Under the pieces are notes generated by a model. It was not told the DNA's origin. It saw only the letters and a list, made by a program, of their open reading frames with translations, and did no database searches. A program made the position numbers and the translations under genes. A stretch of 64,000 nucleotides of DNA from a virus. The stretch covers positions 1 through 64,000 of the IMG/VR virus record IMGVR_UViG_3300025634_000002; one strand, 5' to 3'. Numbering within the stretch: the first letter of the stretch is position 1; each line of letters begins with the position of its first letter. This document shows positions 16,241 through 24,361 of the stretch, piece after piece.

Positions 16241-17038
16241 ATGCCCAGGATGGACTACGATGCACGGCAGGCCGCTCGGCAGGAGCGGCTTGAGGCTAGG
16301 GCCGACAAGTTGACCAAGGCCAGCGCCGCCGCCTTCAAGAAGGGCGACGACATGTTTTCGATCATCCCGTTCGGCCAGCCTATTCTGGTCGGACACTACA
16401 GCGAGGGCCGGGACCGGCGCTATCGGGCGCGGGCCGCAGGCCAATTGGACAAGGGCGTGATGCTCGCCAAGGAGGCAGGCAACGCAGCAGCAGCCGCGGC
16501 GTCGATCGGCACCGGCGGCGTGAGCTCGGACGATCCGAACGGGATCGAGAAACTGACCGAGAAGCTTGCCGGGCTCGAGGCCAAGCAGGCGAAGATGCAG
16601 GACGCCAACAAGGCAGTCCGTAAGGGCGACCGGGCCGCCCTGATCGCGCTCGGCTTCACCGCAGCCAACGCCGAGCAGGTCTGCACGGTGCCGGTATGGG
16701 GCACAAAGCTTTGCGCCTTCGAGCCCTACCAGTTGCAGAACAACGGCGCCACGATCCGGGCGACCAAGGCGCGGATCGAGCAGTTGAAGGCCGCGGCCAC
16801 GGTCGAGACCAAGACGATCGAGACGAACCTCGGATTCGAGGTCATCGAGAACGCCGAGGCAAACCGGGTGCAGATCATCTTCCCGGGCAAGCCCGACGAG
16901 GCCACCCGGACGATCCTCAAGGGCGCCGGCTTCCGCTGGTCGCCGAGCGAGGGCGCCTGGCAGCGGTTGCTGAACAACGGAGCTCGGTGGGCAGCGCAGC
17001 GGGTTATCGCCGAACTGACACCGAAAGAAGCCGTCTAG
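16241..17038 (+). CDS. DUF3560 family protein
   Basis: 265 residues. The N-terminal half with KADKLTKAS-like helix, IPFGQPILVGHYSEGRDR and R-x-RARAAGQLDKG matches DUF3560, a plasmid- and phage-borne family. The C-terminal 60 residues (LKGAGFRWSPSEGAWQR) match a short domain often fused to it. Biochemical role unknown. Followed by promoter C. Confidence 0.8.
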   Translation: MPRMDYDARQAARQERLEARADKLTKASAAAFKKGDDMFSIIPFGQPILVGHYSEGRDRRYRARAAGQLDKGVMLAKEAGNAAAAAASIGTGGVSSDDPNGIEKLTEKLAGLEAKQAKMQDANKAVRKGDRAALIALGFTAANAEQVCTVPVWGTKLCAFEPYQLQNNGATIRATKARIEQLKAAATVETKTIETNLGFEVIENAEANRVQIIFPGKPDEATRTILKGAGFRWSPSEGAWQRLLNNGARWAAQRVIAELTPKEAV

Positions 17039-17055
17039 CTCACTTTATTTCATCG

Positions 17056-17090
17056 GACATATTGTCAATACCGGCAATATGTCCTACATC
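17056..17090 (+). promoter_or_regulatory. Promoter C of the plus island with paired dyads
   Basis: TTGTCA (17062-17067), 17-base spacer, TACATC (17085-17090). GACATATTGTC (17056-17066) covers the -35 box. The second site GGCAATATGTCC (17073-17084) is, with one change, the reverse complement of the first. Confidence 0.75.
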
Positions 17091-17115
17091 TGGATAGTCA
17101 GAACGGAGGACTCAG

Positions 17116-17370
17116 ATGGGCAAGGAATACGTCATCAAGAAGCTGGTCGCGGGCACGAAGCTCCCGACCTTTCAGACCCTCGGCACGGTTAAGGGACCGT
17201 TCCAGTTCCCGCGCTCGAGCGCTGCGCTGGCGTTCCTGATCGATCAGGTCAACGCCCGCAAGGCCATCGGTATCTATCCGATGCCCGACGAGGACAACCC
17301 CGGCTGTATCGATGTCATGGTCGACTTCGGCGGACCGGTCGAGCAATACGCAATCGAAGGGAGGACGTGA
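17116..17370 (+). CDS. Small hypothetical of the plus island
   Basis: 84 residues, MGKEYVIKKLVAGTKLPTF onward, ending YAIEGRT. Ribosome site GGAGGA. First gene after promoter C and overlapping the next gene by 4 bases. No family recognised. Confidence 0.6.
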   Translation: MGKEYVIKKLVAGTKLPTFQTLGTVKGPFQFPRSSAALAFLIDQVNARKAIGIYPMPDEDNPGCIDVMVDFGGPVEQYAIEGRT

Positions 17371-17597
17371 TGCAGATTTACGTGATCCAGAGCGGCACGA
17401 TCGGCGATCCAACGAGCCCGATCCCGGCATGGTGGACCGGCAGCGGATGGTCGGCGGAGCGGCCCAACGCGATGGAGTTTCCGTCCTACATGTCGGCTGA
17501 CGTGCAGTTGAAGATGCTGTTTCGGTCGCCGACCAGCAACAAGAATTTCGTCCATATGGCCGAGATCATCGAGGAAGAGAAGGAGACCATAGCTTGA
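17367..17597 (+). CDS. Small hypothetical of the plus island
   Basis: 76 residues, with WWTGSGWSAERPNAMEF and a C-terminal Glu-rich helix. ATGA-type overlaps join it to both neighbours. Function unknown. Confidence 0.6.
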   Translation: MMQIYVIQSGTIGDPTSPIPAWWTGSGWSAERPNAMEFPSYMSADVQLKMLFRSPTSNKNFVHMAEIIEEEKETIA

Positions 17598-17833
17598 AGA
17601 TCGAACCGCTCAGCCAGATCACCGTGACCGCCGATATTTCGCGGCCTGTGCTCCACATGACGTGGGCCGATTTCGGCTTCACGATCGGCGCCAAGGACCC
17701 CGTGCTCGCCGAAATCAAGGCCGCGCTCGAGAAGGGCGACACCTACACCATGCCCATCCAAACGACGTCCGTCTTGATCGCCGCGAACGGCAAGGTCTCA
17801 AAATATCACGGCGATTGGAGCAAGTCGAAATGA
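17594..17833 (+). CDS. Small hypothetical of the plus island
   Basis: 79 residues from a TTG start overlapping the upstream stop (TTGA). The body (VTADISRPVLHMTWADFGF) is beta-like. Coupled by a 4-base overlap to the HTH gene downstream. Confidence 0.55.
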   Translation: MKIEPLSQITVTADISRPVLHMTWADFGFTIGAKDPVLAEIKAALEKGDTYTMPIQTTSVLIAANGKVSKYHGDWSKSK

Positions 17834-18066
17834 CCAAACCAAAACCGATGTCAGCGGCAGAATTCGCCAAGTCGCTGGCGACCCTAGAACTCACCCAGCG
17901 AGCAGCAGGGCCGCTCCTAGGGGTCGACGAGCGCACCATCGCCCGATGGTTCCACGGTCACATCCAGGTCCCGCTCAGCGTGACCTACCTGCTCCGCGTG
18001 ATCATCAGTTCCGGCACGACGTTCGAGGCCGTCACGAAGATTCCTTCGTATCCGCCTCGGGCTTGA
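17830..18066 (+). CDS. Small helix-turn-helix protein, candidate repressor of the island
   Basis: 78 residues. FAKSLATLELTQRAAGPLLGVDERTIARWFHG is a Cro/CI-type helix-turn-helix. Being last in the island that holds three dyad-bearing promoters, it is the obvious candidate to bind them, but this is inference. Its 3' end overlaps the convergent minus gene by 35 bases. Confidence 0.7.
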   Translation: MTKPKPMSAAEFAKSLATLELTQRAAGPLLGVDERTIARWFHGHIQVPLSVTYLLRVIISSGTTFEAVTKIPSYPPRA

Positions 18067-18229
18067 TCTTGCCGGCTTCAGCTTTGGTCCGGGCAACGAA
18101 TTCCGCCCGGGCCTTTTTTGCGTCTGGCGACGTCATGGCGTCGAACTTGTCAGGGTCCGGCGCTCCAGTGTCGTTCTCGAAGGCGTCGTCAGGGATCGGA
18201 CTACCGTCCTTGAATTTATACCCGTTCAT
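18032..18229 (-). CDS. Small charged protein after the portal gene
   Basis: 65 residues (MNGYKFKDGSPIPDDAF), Lys/Glu/Asp-rich. The ATG at 18229 has GGTGAG upstream and overlaps the portal 3' end by 14 bases; a GTG three codons earlier is possible. The plus-island terminator is embedded in it. Function unknown. Confidence 0.6.
   Translation of the reverse strand: MNGYKFKDGSPIPDDAFENDTGAPDPDKFDAMTSPDAKKARAEFVARTKAEAGKIKPEADTKESS
18086..18119 (+). terminator. Strong terminator of the plus island
   Basis: GGTCCGGGC and GCCCGGGCC form a 9-bp stem (one G-U) with a 10-base loop followed by six T. It lies 20 bases after the HTH gene stop and, unusually, within the coding region of the convergent minus gene 18032-18229. 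Confidence 0.85.
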
Positions 18230-20786
18230 CGTTCTCACCGGCCACGCGGCGTGGCTTGTCGCCGGAGTTGTTATCGTAGACCGCCCATCGTTTGCAAATG
18301 GGAATGATCGCGTCGAAGTTCTTTTCGTTGTCGACGTTGCCCATGATCACCTCAGGCGGAACGAACCGACCCTTTTCGCCGCCGCGGACAAACCTGCCCA
18401 TGGCGCGCTCGGTGGCCGTCTCCGGAGAGGCGTACATGTAGAAGGCGTGGATGTCGTGACCAGCCGTCTCGAACTGAGCAATTCTGCCGGCGGCGCTCTT
18501 AGAGCTCTTCAGCGTCGCGTCGAACACCACGTGGATGCCGAACGCGATCGCCATCTGAGCGGCTTGCTGGACGAGGTAGTCGGACTCCTCATGCAGCTGG
18601 GCCGCGTTCCAGCCCTCATACTCGGGCAGTTGCGACTTGAAGTAGTCCGCGTCGATAACCAGCGTCTTGCTGGCGTCGATCGGGCCATCCTTGCCGGTCA
18701 GCCAACTCTTTCCCGAACCACCGCGGCCTCCGAGGATCGTCATCGAAGGCTTCTCACCGGGCGCCGGTGTTGCTCGAGCGACGGACTCCGCCGTGAACAG
18801 GCCGGCAAGCACTCGATCGTGGATCTTGGCCCGCTCTGGCGACCAGGCGCCGTCTTCCTGCATGTGGCCGCCTTCGCTTACCGAAGCATCGGTCGGAACG
18901 ACCTTGTCCAAGCGTGCTCGAGCAGCTGCGATCTTTTCGGTTGCGCCGGCCTTGGCGGCGATCTGGGCCGCCTTGGTGTCCCGTTCCGCGGTCGTCATCG
19001 GCTTGGGCTGATGCGTCTCGTAGAGGCTCGAGGCTGGCCGCTGAGCAGCGACTGCCGCAGCCGCCTTGGCTGCCGAAGCTTGGCGCTCCGACTTTCCCGA
19101 TTTCTCGGTCTCAGCTTTCTCCTTGCCGGCGCCTTCGGACTTGGCCGGGTTGCCGGCACCCTCACCAAACTTCCCGTCATCGCGACGCGGATGCTTGCTT
19201 TCGGTCCAGTCTGCGTCTTGGGCTTTGCCGCCGCTGACCTCGGTCGCAACTACTTCTGGTTTGCCGCCCGATGGCTCCAAGCCGCCCTCGGTTTCTTCCT
19301 CGAGGAGGTCCGGCAGGTCGTCGACGTCAAGCCCTGCATACGGCGTGTCGGGATCACCAGCAACGCGCTTGCGGATTTCCTCAGGCGCCAGCACGCCGGT
19401 GTCGACGTGGATCTGATCGGTCTCGGCGTCGGTCTTCCTGACCTCGGCCGCGTCCTTTTCGCTCAGGGCCCACAGCGGCTCGAACTTGAAGCCGATCTGG
19501 TCGTCGGTCTCGCCCCACAGCGAATACATGACGTAGCCGAGCAGCCGGTGGATTTTGTCCCGGTACTGATGCTCCTGGCACGACGCGATGTAGTCGTAGA
19601 ACGACCGCATCACGCCTTCGGAATCGGCGTTCAAACCGGCCGGCTGAATCCCGAGCAGTTTCACCGTCGGGATATGGCTGACCGAGGCCATGTGCTCTTG
19701 CGACTGCGCGACGAGTTCGGCAACGCCAGCGATCGGCGCCGAGACGTTCTCGAATTCCTCGGAATTCTTGTCGACGATCATCAGGCCCGAATTTGCACGG
19801 GTCAGGTTGAACAGTTCGGCGCGCTTGAACAGCTGCTGGCCGTCGCCCTGGATCGAGGTGGCGAGGTTGGACTTCAATACCCAGGTCGTGAACGCATTGA
19901 GCAGGTCGCTCGCGCTCTGCCGATTCCGCAGCCAGTTGTCGACGTAGGGCTTCGCCATCTGCGACAGCGAGAGGCCGCCGAACGAATAGGTCGGCTTCAG
20001 AAGGTCCGGAACTTCCCGGGCAATGAAGGTGATCAGCCGCGAGGCGTGGACGATATTTTGCTGCGCATACCACTGTTGTGGATTGTACCAGTCGTCCTTC
20101 AGTGGATTGTTCGAATTGTAGCTGGTCGGGTAGCACCAGACCGCTTCAACCGTCTTCAGCGACACGATCGGCTTTTTCGAGAACTTGGCCTTGCTGAGAT
20201 CGTCCCAGCCGCCACCGATCGGCTTGTCGAGCTCCTTCGGGTCGTCGGTGTCGCCGGTGTCGATGTAGATGTGACCGCGGCCGAAAAACCCGTCCTGCTG
20301 GGTGGCACGAGCAAACATGTTGCGGACGTGCAGGCGCTCGAATTCGGCTTCGAGTTCCTTGATCCGGTCGGTCTTGTCGTCCTCGGTGTCCTTGGACGTG
20401 AAGCTGATCCACTTCCGGGTCATCTCCGTCGCAATCGTTTCGGAGATGATGCGGTATTCTGGACGCTGGGCGAGTTCCGACAGATAGGCGTAGCCGAGGA
20501 AGGTGACCCCCTCGGTAAAGAACGAGCCGATGATCGCCTGCGAGGCCCAGGACTGCGCCTGGATGATCCCGTCATCCATCGCCATGCCGGACTTGCCGGA
20601 GGCGGTCTTAGCCGGCCCTACGCCCGGCGGATGGGTCGGCAGGGTGAAGACCTGCGTCTTTTCCTGCTGGCGGCGCATCGTCGAGATGGCGACGTCACCG
20701 ACGACCATGCCGTGATCGGTCTGCTTGAGCGTGAGCTCTTTAACCGGCGCAGGCTGGCGAGCCCAGAGCCTGCGGAACCAGTTCAT
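18216..20786 (-). CDS. Portal protein (DUF1073 type) fused to a zeta-like P-loop kinase domain
   Basis: 856 residues; portals of this family are usually about 450-550. Residues 1-480 carry the DUF1073 portal (SFFTEGVTFLGYAYLSELAQRPEY split by helices, GRGHIYIDTG, PAGLNADSEGVMRSFYDYI). Residues 480-680 are an Ala/Lys/Glu linker with HPRRDDGKFGEG, a motif seen where phage head proteins carry extra domains. Residues 682-840 are a zeta-toxin-like kinase: Walker A GGRGGSGKS (686-694), DADYF (about 711), VVFDATL, and a C-terminal ERAMGRFVRGG arginine segment. The portal is the DNA channel. The kinase could act on a nucleotide-sugar or other small molecule; unknown. Confidence 0.85.
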   Translation of the reverse strand: MNWFRRLWARQPAPVKELTLKQTDHGMVVGDVAISTMRRQQEKTQVFTLPTHPPGVGPAKTASGKSGMAMDDGIIQAQSWASQAIIGSFFTEGVTFLGYAYLSELAQRPEYRIISETIATEMTRKWISFTSKDTEDDKTDRIKELEAEFERLHVRNMFARATQQDGFFGRGHIYIDTGDTDDPKELDKPIGGGWDDLSKAKFSKKPIVSLKTVEAVWCYPTSYNSNNPLKDDWYNPQQWYAQQNIVHASRLITFIAREVPDLLKPTYSFGGLSLSQMAKPYVDNWLRNRQSASDLLNAFTTWVLKSNLATSIQGDGQQLFKRAELFNLTRANSGLMIVDKNSEEFENVSAPIAGVAELVAQSQEHMASVSHIPTVKLLGIQPAGLNADSEGVMRSFYDYIASCQEHQYRDKIHRLLGYVMYSLWGETDDQIGFKFEPLWALSEKDAAEVRKTDAETDQIHVDTGVLAPEEIRKRVAGDPDTPYAGLDVDDLPDLLEEETEGGLEPSGGKPEVVATEVSGGKAQDADWTESKHPRRDDGKFGEGAGNPAKSEGAGKEKAETEKSGKSERQASAAKAAAAVAAQRPASSLYETHQPKPMTTAERDTKAAQIAAKAGATEKIAAARARLDKVVPTDASVSEGGHMQEDGAWSPERAKIHDRVLAGLFTAESVARATPAPGEKPSMTILGGRGGSGKSWLTGKDGPIDASKTLVIDADYFKSQLPEYEGWNAAQLHEESDYLVQQAAQMAIAFGIHVVFDATLKSSKSAAGRIAQFETAGHDIHAFYMYASPETATERAMGRFVRGGEKGRFVPPEVIMGNVDNEKNFDAIIPICKRWAVYDNNSGDKPRRVAGENDERV

Positions 20787-22445
20787 CTAGTGCCTTCTCC
20801 CAGCGCCAGCGCGCAGGCTGCGCAGCAACTCGTCGGAAATCTCCATCGGCGGGTTCACCGCCTCATATTCGGTCAACACCAGCGCGTCGGCATAATCCGG
20901 ACTCTGGATGCCGCGGGCGGCCAGTGCGGCCTTTTTCTCGATCACGATCTTGCCGCGCTCGTCCTTGCCCCACTTGACCAGAGAGAGCTGCAGGCAAAGC
21001 GTGTCGCTTTCCGGATCACCGCTGGGCAGTGCCAGGAGGTCCGTCAGGTCGGCGCTATGATCTTGGCCGCCCTTCCTCTGCTCGAGGAACAGGACATGCT
21101 CATGCGAACGCTGTGCTGCGGTGCGCACCATCCACCAAAGCTCGGCCTTCAGATTGCCGAACATCTCTTCCGAGGTTCGACCGTCTGGCCAGATGTTCTG
21201 CGTCGGCGGCAGGCCGGTGTTGACTGCCAACACCAGCAATCCCTTGGTCGGATTGTGCATCAGGGTCGACGACACACCGAAGCCAACACCAGGCGCATCG
21301 AAGTTCAGTTGGCTCGCGCCGTTTTTCTTGGCGACCTCGATGCCCCAGTGGGCAGTTTCGGTCGTATCCGGATCGGTTCGCGACTCCGGCGGCTTGACCA
21401 CCGGACCCTTGCGAGGCACCGCGACGGACTTCGCCTTACCCGCTCCGACGTCCAGCCCGATAACCGCGGAGTTGGATGCCTTGAGCCTCGGTTCCAGCGC
21501 CAGAAGTCGTTTGCAGCTTTCGACCCAAAGGGCCGGAACGCAGATCCCGGTGACACTTGCCGAGTAGTCGATGTCGTATTCGGAGGCCCAGGTCGTCGGG
21601 TCCGAAAAGCTCGCCTCTTTGGCCTTGGCCCATTCCTCGGTCTTTCGAGGATCGTCACGCCAGTGCAGGCGGAAAATCTGGTGACCCTTAAGGATCGAGT
21701 GACGCTTACGGGCAAACAGATTGCCCATGCCATTCACCGACGAGACCCAGATCACGCAGTCCGTATTGGCGGACAGCGATTTCTCGATCCGCTCGGCGTG
21801 CTCGATGTGCGCCGCTTCGTCGATGAAGATGACCGTCGATCGACCAGACCGGCCGATTTCCTCGCCGCTGTCGCCCGTAATGGACGCCCCGGAGTCGGGG
21901 TTCAGCAGCTTCATCGATCGCGAGTGACGCGAAAATTCAAATCCGGGTGGCAGCATCTCCGGAGGCAGCCGGCGCATCATGGCGCGCAGCTTCTCAAAGA
22001 GGCTGTCCATGTTGCCGACTTCATCGACATTCCGCTCGAGGTTAGACCCGAACGTCGCCTTGAAGCCTGGACTATAGCGCCACTTCCATAGCGCTACCGC
22101 AAGGCAGAGATACGAGGCGCCGACATCGCGGCTCTTCTCGATCAGGCCTTCATCGTTCCGGTCGATCTGGCCGATCAGCCATTTGACGCAGTCGACCTGC
22201 TTGGGCCACAGCTTGAAGGGTAGATACCGCGGCGACCCATCGGACGGGCGCGGATCGTAAATCCACAGATAGGTCTGAATCCAGTAGAGGCAGCCGTCAA
22301 CACCAGCCGCGCATTTTTCGTTTTCGGCTTTCCAGCTACCCTGGCTGGCCTCAATCCGTCGCTTCTGCCGTTGCGCCGCTAGTGCTTCCGACCAGCCCGA
22401 GCTTTTCGAGAATTGGAATGGCCGCGTCGAGAGCAGCGAGTTCAT
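20787..22445 (-). CDS. terL: Terminase large subunit
   Basis: 552 residues. ATPase motifs: Walker A-like EKSRDVGAS at 103-111 and Walker B VIFIDEAAH at 205-213; the C-terminal RNase-H-like nuclease starts with VIGLDVGAG (D332). It pumps DNA into the prohead through the portal and cuts the concatemer. It abuts the portal gene and overlaps the small-terminase 3' end by 95 bases; the start codon lacks a good ribosome site, so the true start may be internal to the first 20 codons. Confidence 0.92.
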   Translation of the reverse strand: MNSLLSTRPFQFSKSSGWSEALAAQRQKRRIEASQGSWKAENEKCAAGVDGCLYWIQTYLWIYDPRPSDGSPRYLPFKLWPKQVDCVKWLIGQIDRNDEGLIEKSRDVGASYLCLAVALWKWRYSPGFKATFGSNLERNVDEVGNMDSLFEKLRAMMRRLPPEMLPPGFEFSRHSRSMKLLNPDSGASITGDSGEEIGRSGRSTVIFIDEAAHIEHAERIEKSLSANTDCVIWVSSVNGMGNLFARKRHSILKGHQIFRLHWRDDPRKTEEWAKAKEASFSDPTTWASEYDIDYSASVTGICVPALWVESCKRLLALEPRLKASNSAVIGLDVGAGKAKSVAVPRKGPVVKPPESRTDPDTTETAHWGIEVAKKNGASQLNFDAPGVGFGVSSTLMHNPTKGLLVLAVNTGLPPTQNIWPDGRTSEEMFGNLKAELWWMVRTAAQRSHEHVLFLEQRKGGQDHSADLTDLLALPSGDPESDTLCLQLSLVKWGKDERGKIVIEKKAALAARGIQSPDYADALVLTEYEAVNPPMEISDELLRSLRAGAGRRH

Positions 22446-22830
22446 CTTCGGTCAGTCCGTCAAAGTCGTTGCTTGTGAGTAGCACGACCTGAACGGCACC
22501 GGAATGCTTATGCTGGTCGACGATCATGCCGAGCAGCTTAGCCTTGCCCATGGTCCCCTGGATCATGGCGTTGGACTGCTTTTCGCCTTTGGCAACACCG
22601 CGGGCTTCGTCGAGCTCCGCCACCAAGCTATCGATCGTGATCTCGGCCTTCTTGGCGCTTTTGGCCTGAAGTTCGGCGATCCGATCTAGAATGCTTTGGT
22701 TTGTTTTAAGCGTCGATGCGTTGCCGCGGTTCGGCTTATAGCCGGCCGTGACATAAGCCTCGTCGGCCGTTTTACCCTTGGCGAGCTCCTGAGCGAAACG
22801 CTCATGCCTAGCGTTTGGCAGGGCTGTCAC
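22351..22830 (-). CDS. terS: Terminase small subunit
   Basis: 159 residues from a GTG start overlapping the upstream stop (GTGA). ERFAQELAKGKTADEAYVTAGY is the DNA-binding helix-turn-helix of the Terminase_2 family, followed by helical oligomerisation region IDSLVAELDEARGVA. It recognises viral DNA and recruits the large subunit. Confidence 0.88.
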   Translation of the reverse strand: MTALPNARHERFAQELAKGKTADEAYVTAGYKPNRGNASTLKTNQSILDRIAELQAKSAKKAEITIDSLVAELDEARGVAKGEKQSNAMIQGTMGKAKLLGMIVDQHKHSGAVQVVLLTSNDFDGLTEDELAALDAAIPILEKLGLVGSTSGATAEATD

Positions 22831-23369
22831 GGGACAGTCCCTTTGAGGATCGCACGAAACTGCTCGCGACCGATGTCGCAATACATCTTCTTGATGATCG
22901 CCAATATGTCGTCAGTCAGGTCGATACCGTGAAATTCAAGACCGCCATGCGACAACAGCAGGGCGATGGAGCGCCGAAGACTTGGAGCAAGCCGCTCAAC
23001 CATCTTAGTCGTCCAAGGCCGATAGACCAGTAGCCTTGTAGGCCGCAGGAATTCCTCGACCTCACGAACGGTCATGACCCCGCCGCGTTGCACATTGGTC
23101 AGGTTCTTTAACCCGATATGCTCGATCCTGCGTCGCTCAGCGTCGTACGCTGCAGCTTCGTCGGCAAATCTCTCGACGATCCGGTAGCTTACGCGAGCCC
23201 CCGCAGCGACAATGTCACGAATACGCTGACACTTCCTGCTGTAAAAGCCGCGTTCCGCCTCTCGCTCATGATCGTACATCCGTCGCCGCTGGCCTTTGCC
23301 GACGTAAAACACGTCGCCAGTGCGAGGGTCGATCAGTTCATAGACGTAGAATTTCATCCCGTCGCTCAT
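22827..23369 (-). CDS. GIY-YIG nuclease-domain protein
   Basis: 180 residues. The start FYVYELIDPRTGDVFYVGKG is the GIY-YIG core (YVYE...FYVGKG), with downstream Arg and Glu candidates (RRRMYDHEREAERG). The C-terminal half is helical. It sits between small accessory genes and the small terminase, a usual place for free-standing homing endonucleases. Confidence 0.75.
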   Translation of the reverse strand: MSDGMKFYVYELIDPRTGDVFYVGKGQRRRMYDHEREAERGFYSRKCQRIRDIVAAGARVSYRIVERFADEAAAYDAERRRIEHIGLKNLTNVQRGGVMTVREVEEFLRPTRLLVYRPWTTKMVERLAPSLRRSIALLLSHGGLEFHGIDLTDDILAIIKKMYCDIGREQFRAILKGTVP

Positions 23370-23446
23370 CGGTTACCTTTTGGGGTCACCGGACGAAATT
23401 CGTAACCTACATGGGATAGGTCGGGATTTGGGGGTATTCGGCTCAT
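23366..23446 (-). CDS. Possible 26-residue peptide
   Basis: Starts MSRIPPNPDLSHVGYEF and ends with an ATGA overlap into the GIY-YIG gene; its own ATG overlaps the upstream stop in the same way. The unbroken chain of 4-base overlaps is the only support. Confidence 0.35.
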   Translation of the reverse strand: MSRIPPNPDLSHVGYEFRPVTPKGNR

Positions 23447-23718
23447 TTGGTCAACGGGACTGACGGGTAGCGGGATGGAATTGGGTTTTTGACGGATTTG
23501 TGTCGAGTTCTCTTTACCCGTGGATAGAGCATGGCTCTGCGAGCAGTTTGAATTATCCCGATGAGCCTCAACCAAGTGCGGACGAGGCTTGACGGATGAT
23601 CGAACACGTAAAAGCCGCCGGGAATACCGGTCGACGTCCTCACCACCAAACGCGTTCCAGCCGGAACATCACCATCCGGGAACCAAGTCACATGCGTATA
23701 GCGGACGTCGATCGTCAT
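23443..23718 (-). CDS. Small basic hypothetical protein
   Basis: 91 residues, starting MTIDVRYTHVTWFPDGD, with a C-terminal tail rich in Arg, Lys and Pro. The ATG at 23718 has GGGAGAG upstream and an ATGA overlap with the previous gene. Function unknown. Confidence 0.55.
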   Translation of the reverse strand: MTIDVRYTHVTWFPDGDVPAGTRLVVRTSTGIPGGFYVFDHPSSLVRTWLRLIGIIQTARRAMLYPRVKRTRHKSVKNPIPSRYPSVPLTK

Positions 23719-24017
23719 CCGACTCTCCCGTCGCTGAGCAGCGCAACCTGCTGACCCGCCATGACGTCGAGTCCAGCGGCCATCACGACGATACCGCCCT
23801 GTGCCCACTCGCCTGAGAAGAGAGCCACGCGCACGGGGGCGCCAGACGAGACGCTTTCTAGCGCGGTTCCGAAGAAGAAACCGTCGGGGATATATTTGGC
23901 CACTGGGCTGGTCTTGCGACGAATGACGGCCAGCTTCATCAGGCTATCGGCGCGCACGATTGCAGGCGCAGCGAGGACTGCCGCAGCCCCAAGGATAAAT
24001 CCCCGACGTCCGATCAT
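23715..24017 (-). CDS. Small Tat-exported protein
   Basis: 100 residues. MIGRRGFILGAAAVL and APAIVRA form a twin-arginine signal with cleavage near VRA-DS. The mature part is a small beta domain (VALFSGEWAQGG, DVMAGQQVALL). Similar short Tat-tagged proteins occur in phages and prophages of proteobacteria; role unknown. Confidence 0.65.
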   Translation of the reverse strand: MIGRRGFILGAAAVLAAPAIVRADSLMKLAVIRRKTSPVAKYIPDGFFFGTALESVSSGAPVRVALFSGEWAQGGIVVMAAGLDVMAGQQVALLSDGRVG

Positions 24018-24346
24018 CCGACGGCGACCACGACCATGGTCTTGATCTTGGTCGGGTCGGCTTTACCGCCGAGCCAGTTCGGAGCGATGCGCTGCCACCA
24101 GGTGCGGCCGTCGAACGGGGATTCGGCGAGCGTGATGCGGTCACCGATCTTGAGGCTCTGAGCAACCCTCACCTCGAGCGCGCGGATGCGGGACTCCTGG
24201 TTTCCGAGCTCGACGACGGGGCCCGGTGCCTTGACGGGGCCCGGCACGACCACGTCGTTCACGTTCACATTGTCGAGCAATATCATCGGTCGGCCGGCGT
24301 TATGAGCGCCGACTAGCGACCCCGGGAAAATCTTCAGCATGTTCAT
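24014..24346 (-). CDS. Hypothetical protein
   Basis: 110 residues, with a valine/proline-rich middle (VNDVVVPGPVKAPGPVV) and WWQRIAPNWLGG near the end. Start chosen at 24346 because GGAGG lies 5 bases before it. ATGA overlap with the Tat-tagged gene downstream. No family recognised. Confidence 0.6.
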   Translation of the reverse strand: MNMLKIFPGSLVGAHNAGRPMILLDNVNVNDVVVPGPVKAPGPVVELGNQESRIRALEVRVAQSLKIGDRITLAESPFDGRTWWQRIAPNWLGGKADPTKIKTMVVVAVG

Positions 24347-24361
24347 CAAAACCTCCATAGT

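Noticed and set aside
17946-22091. A 1381-codon plus-strand open frame opposite portal and terminase
   Set aside because: It mirrors the codon pattern of the two minus-strand genes, whose domains are unmistakable; its translation is Arg/Leu/Asp-rich without domains.
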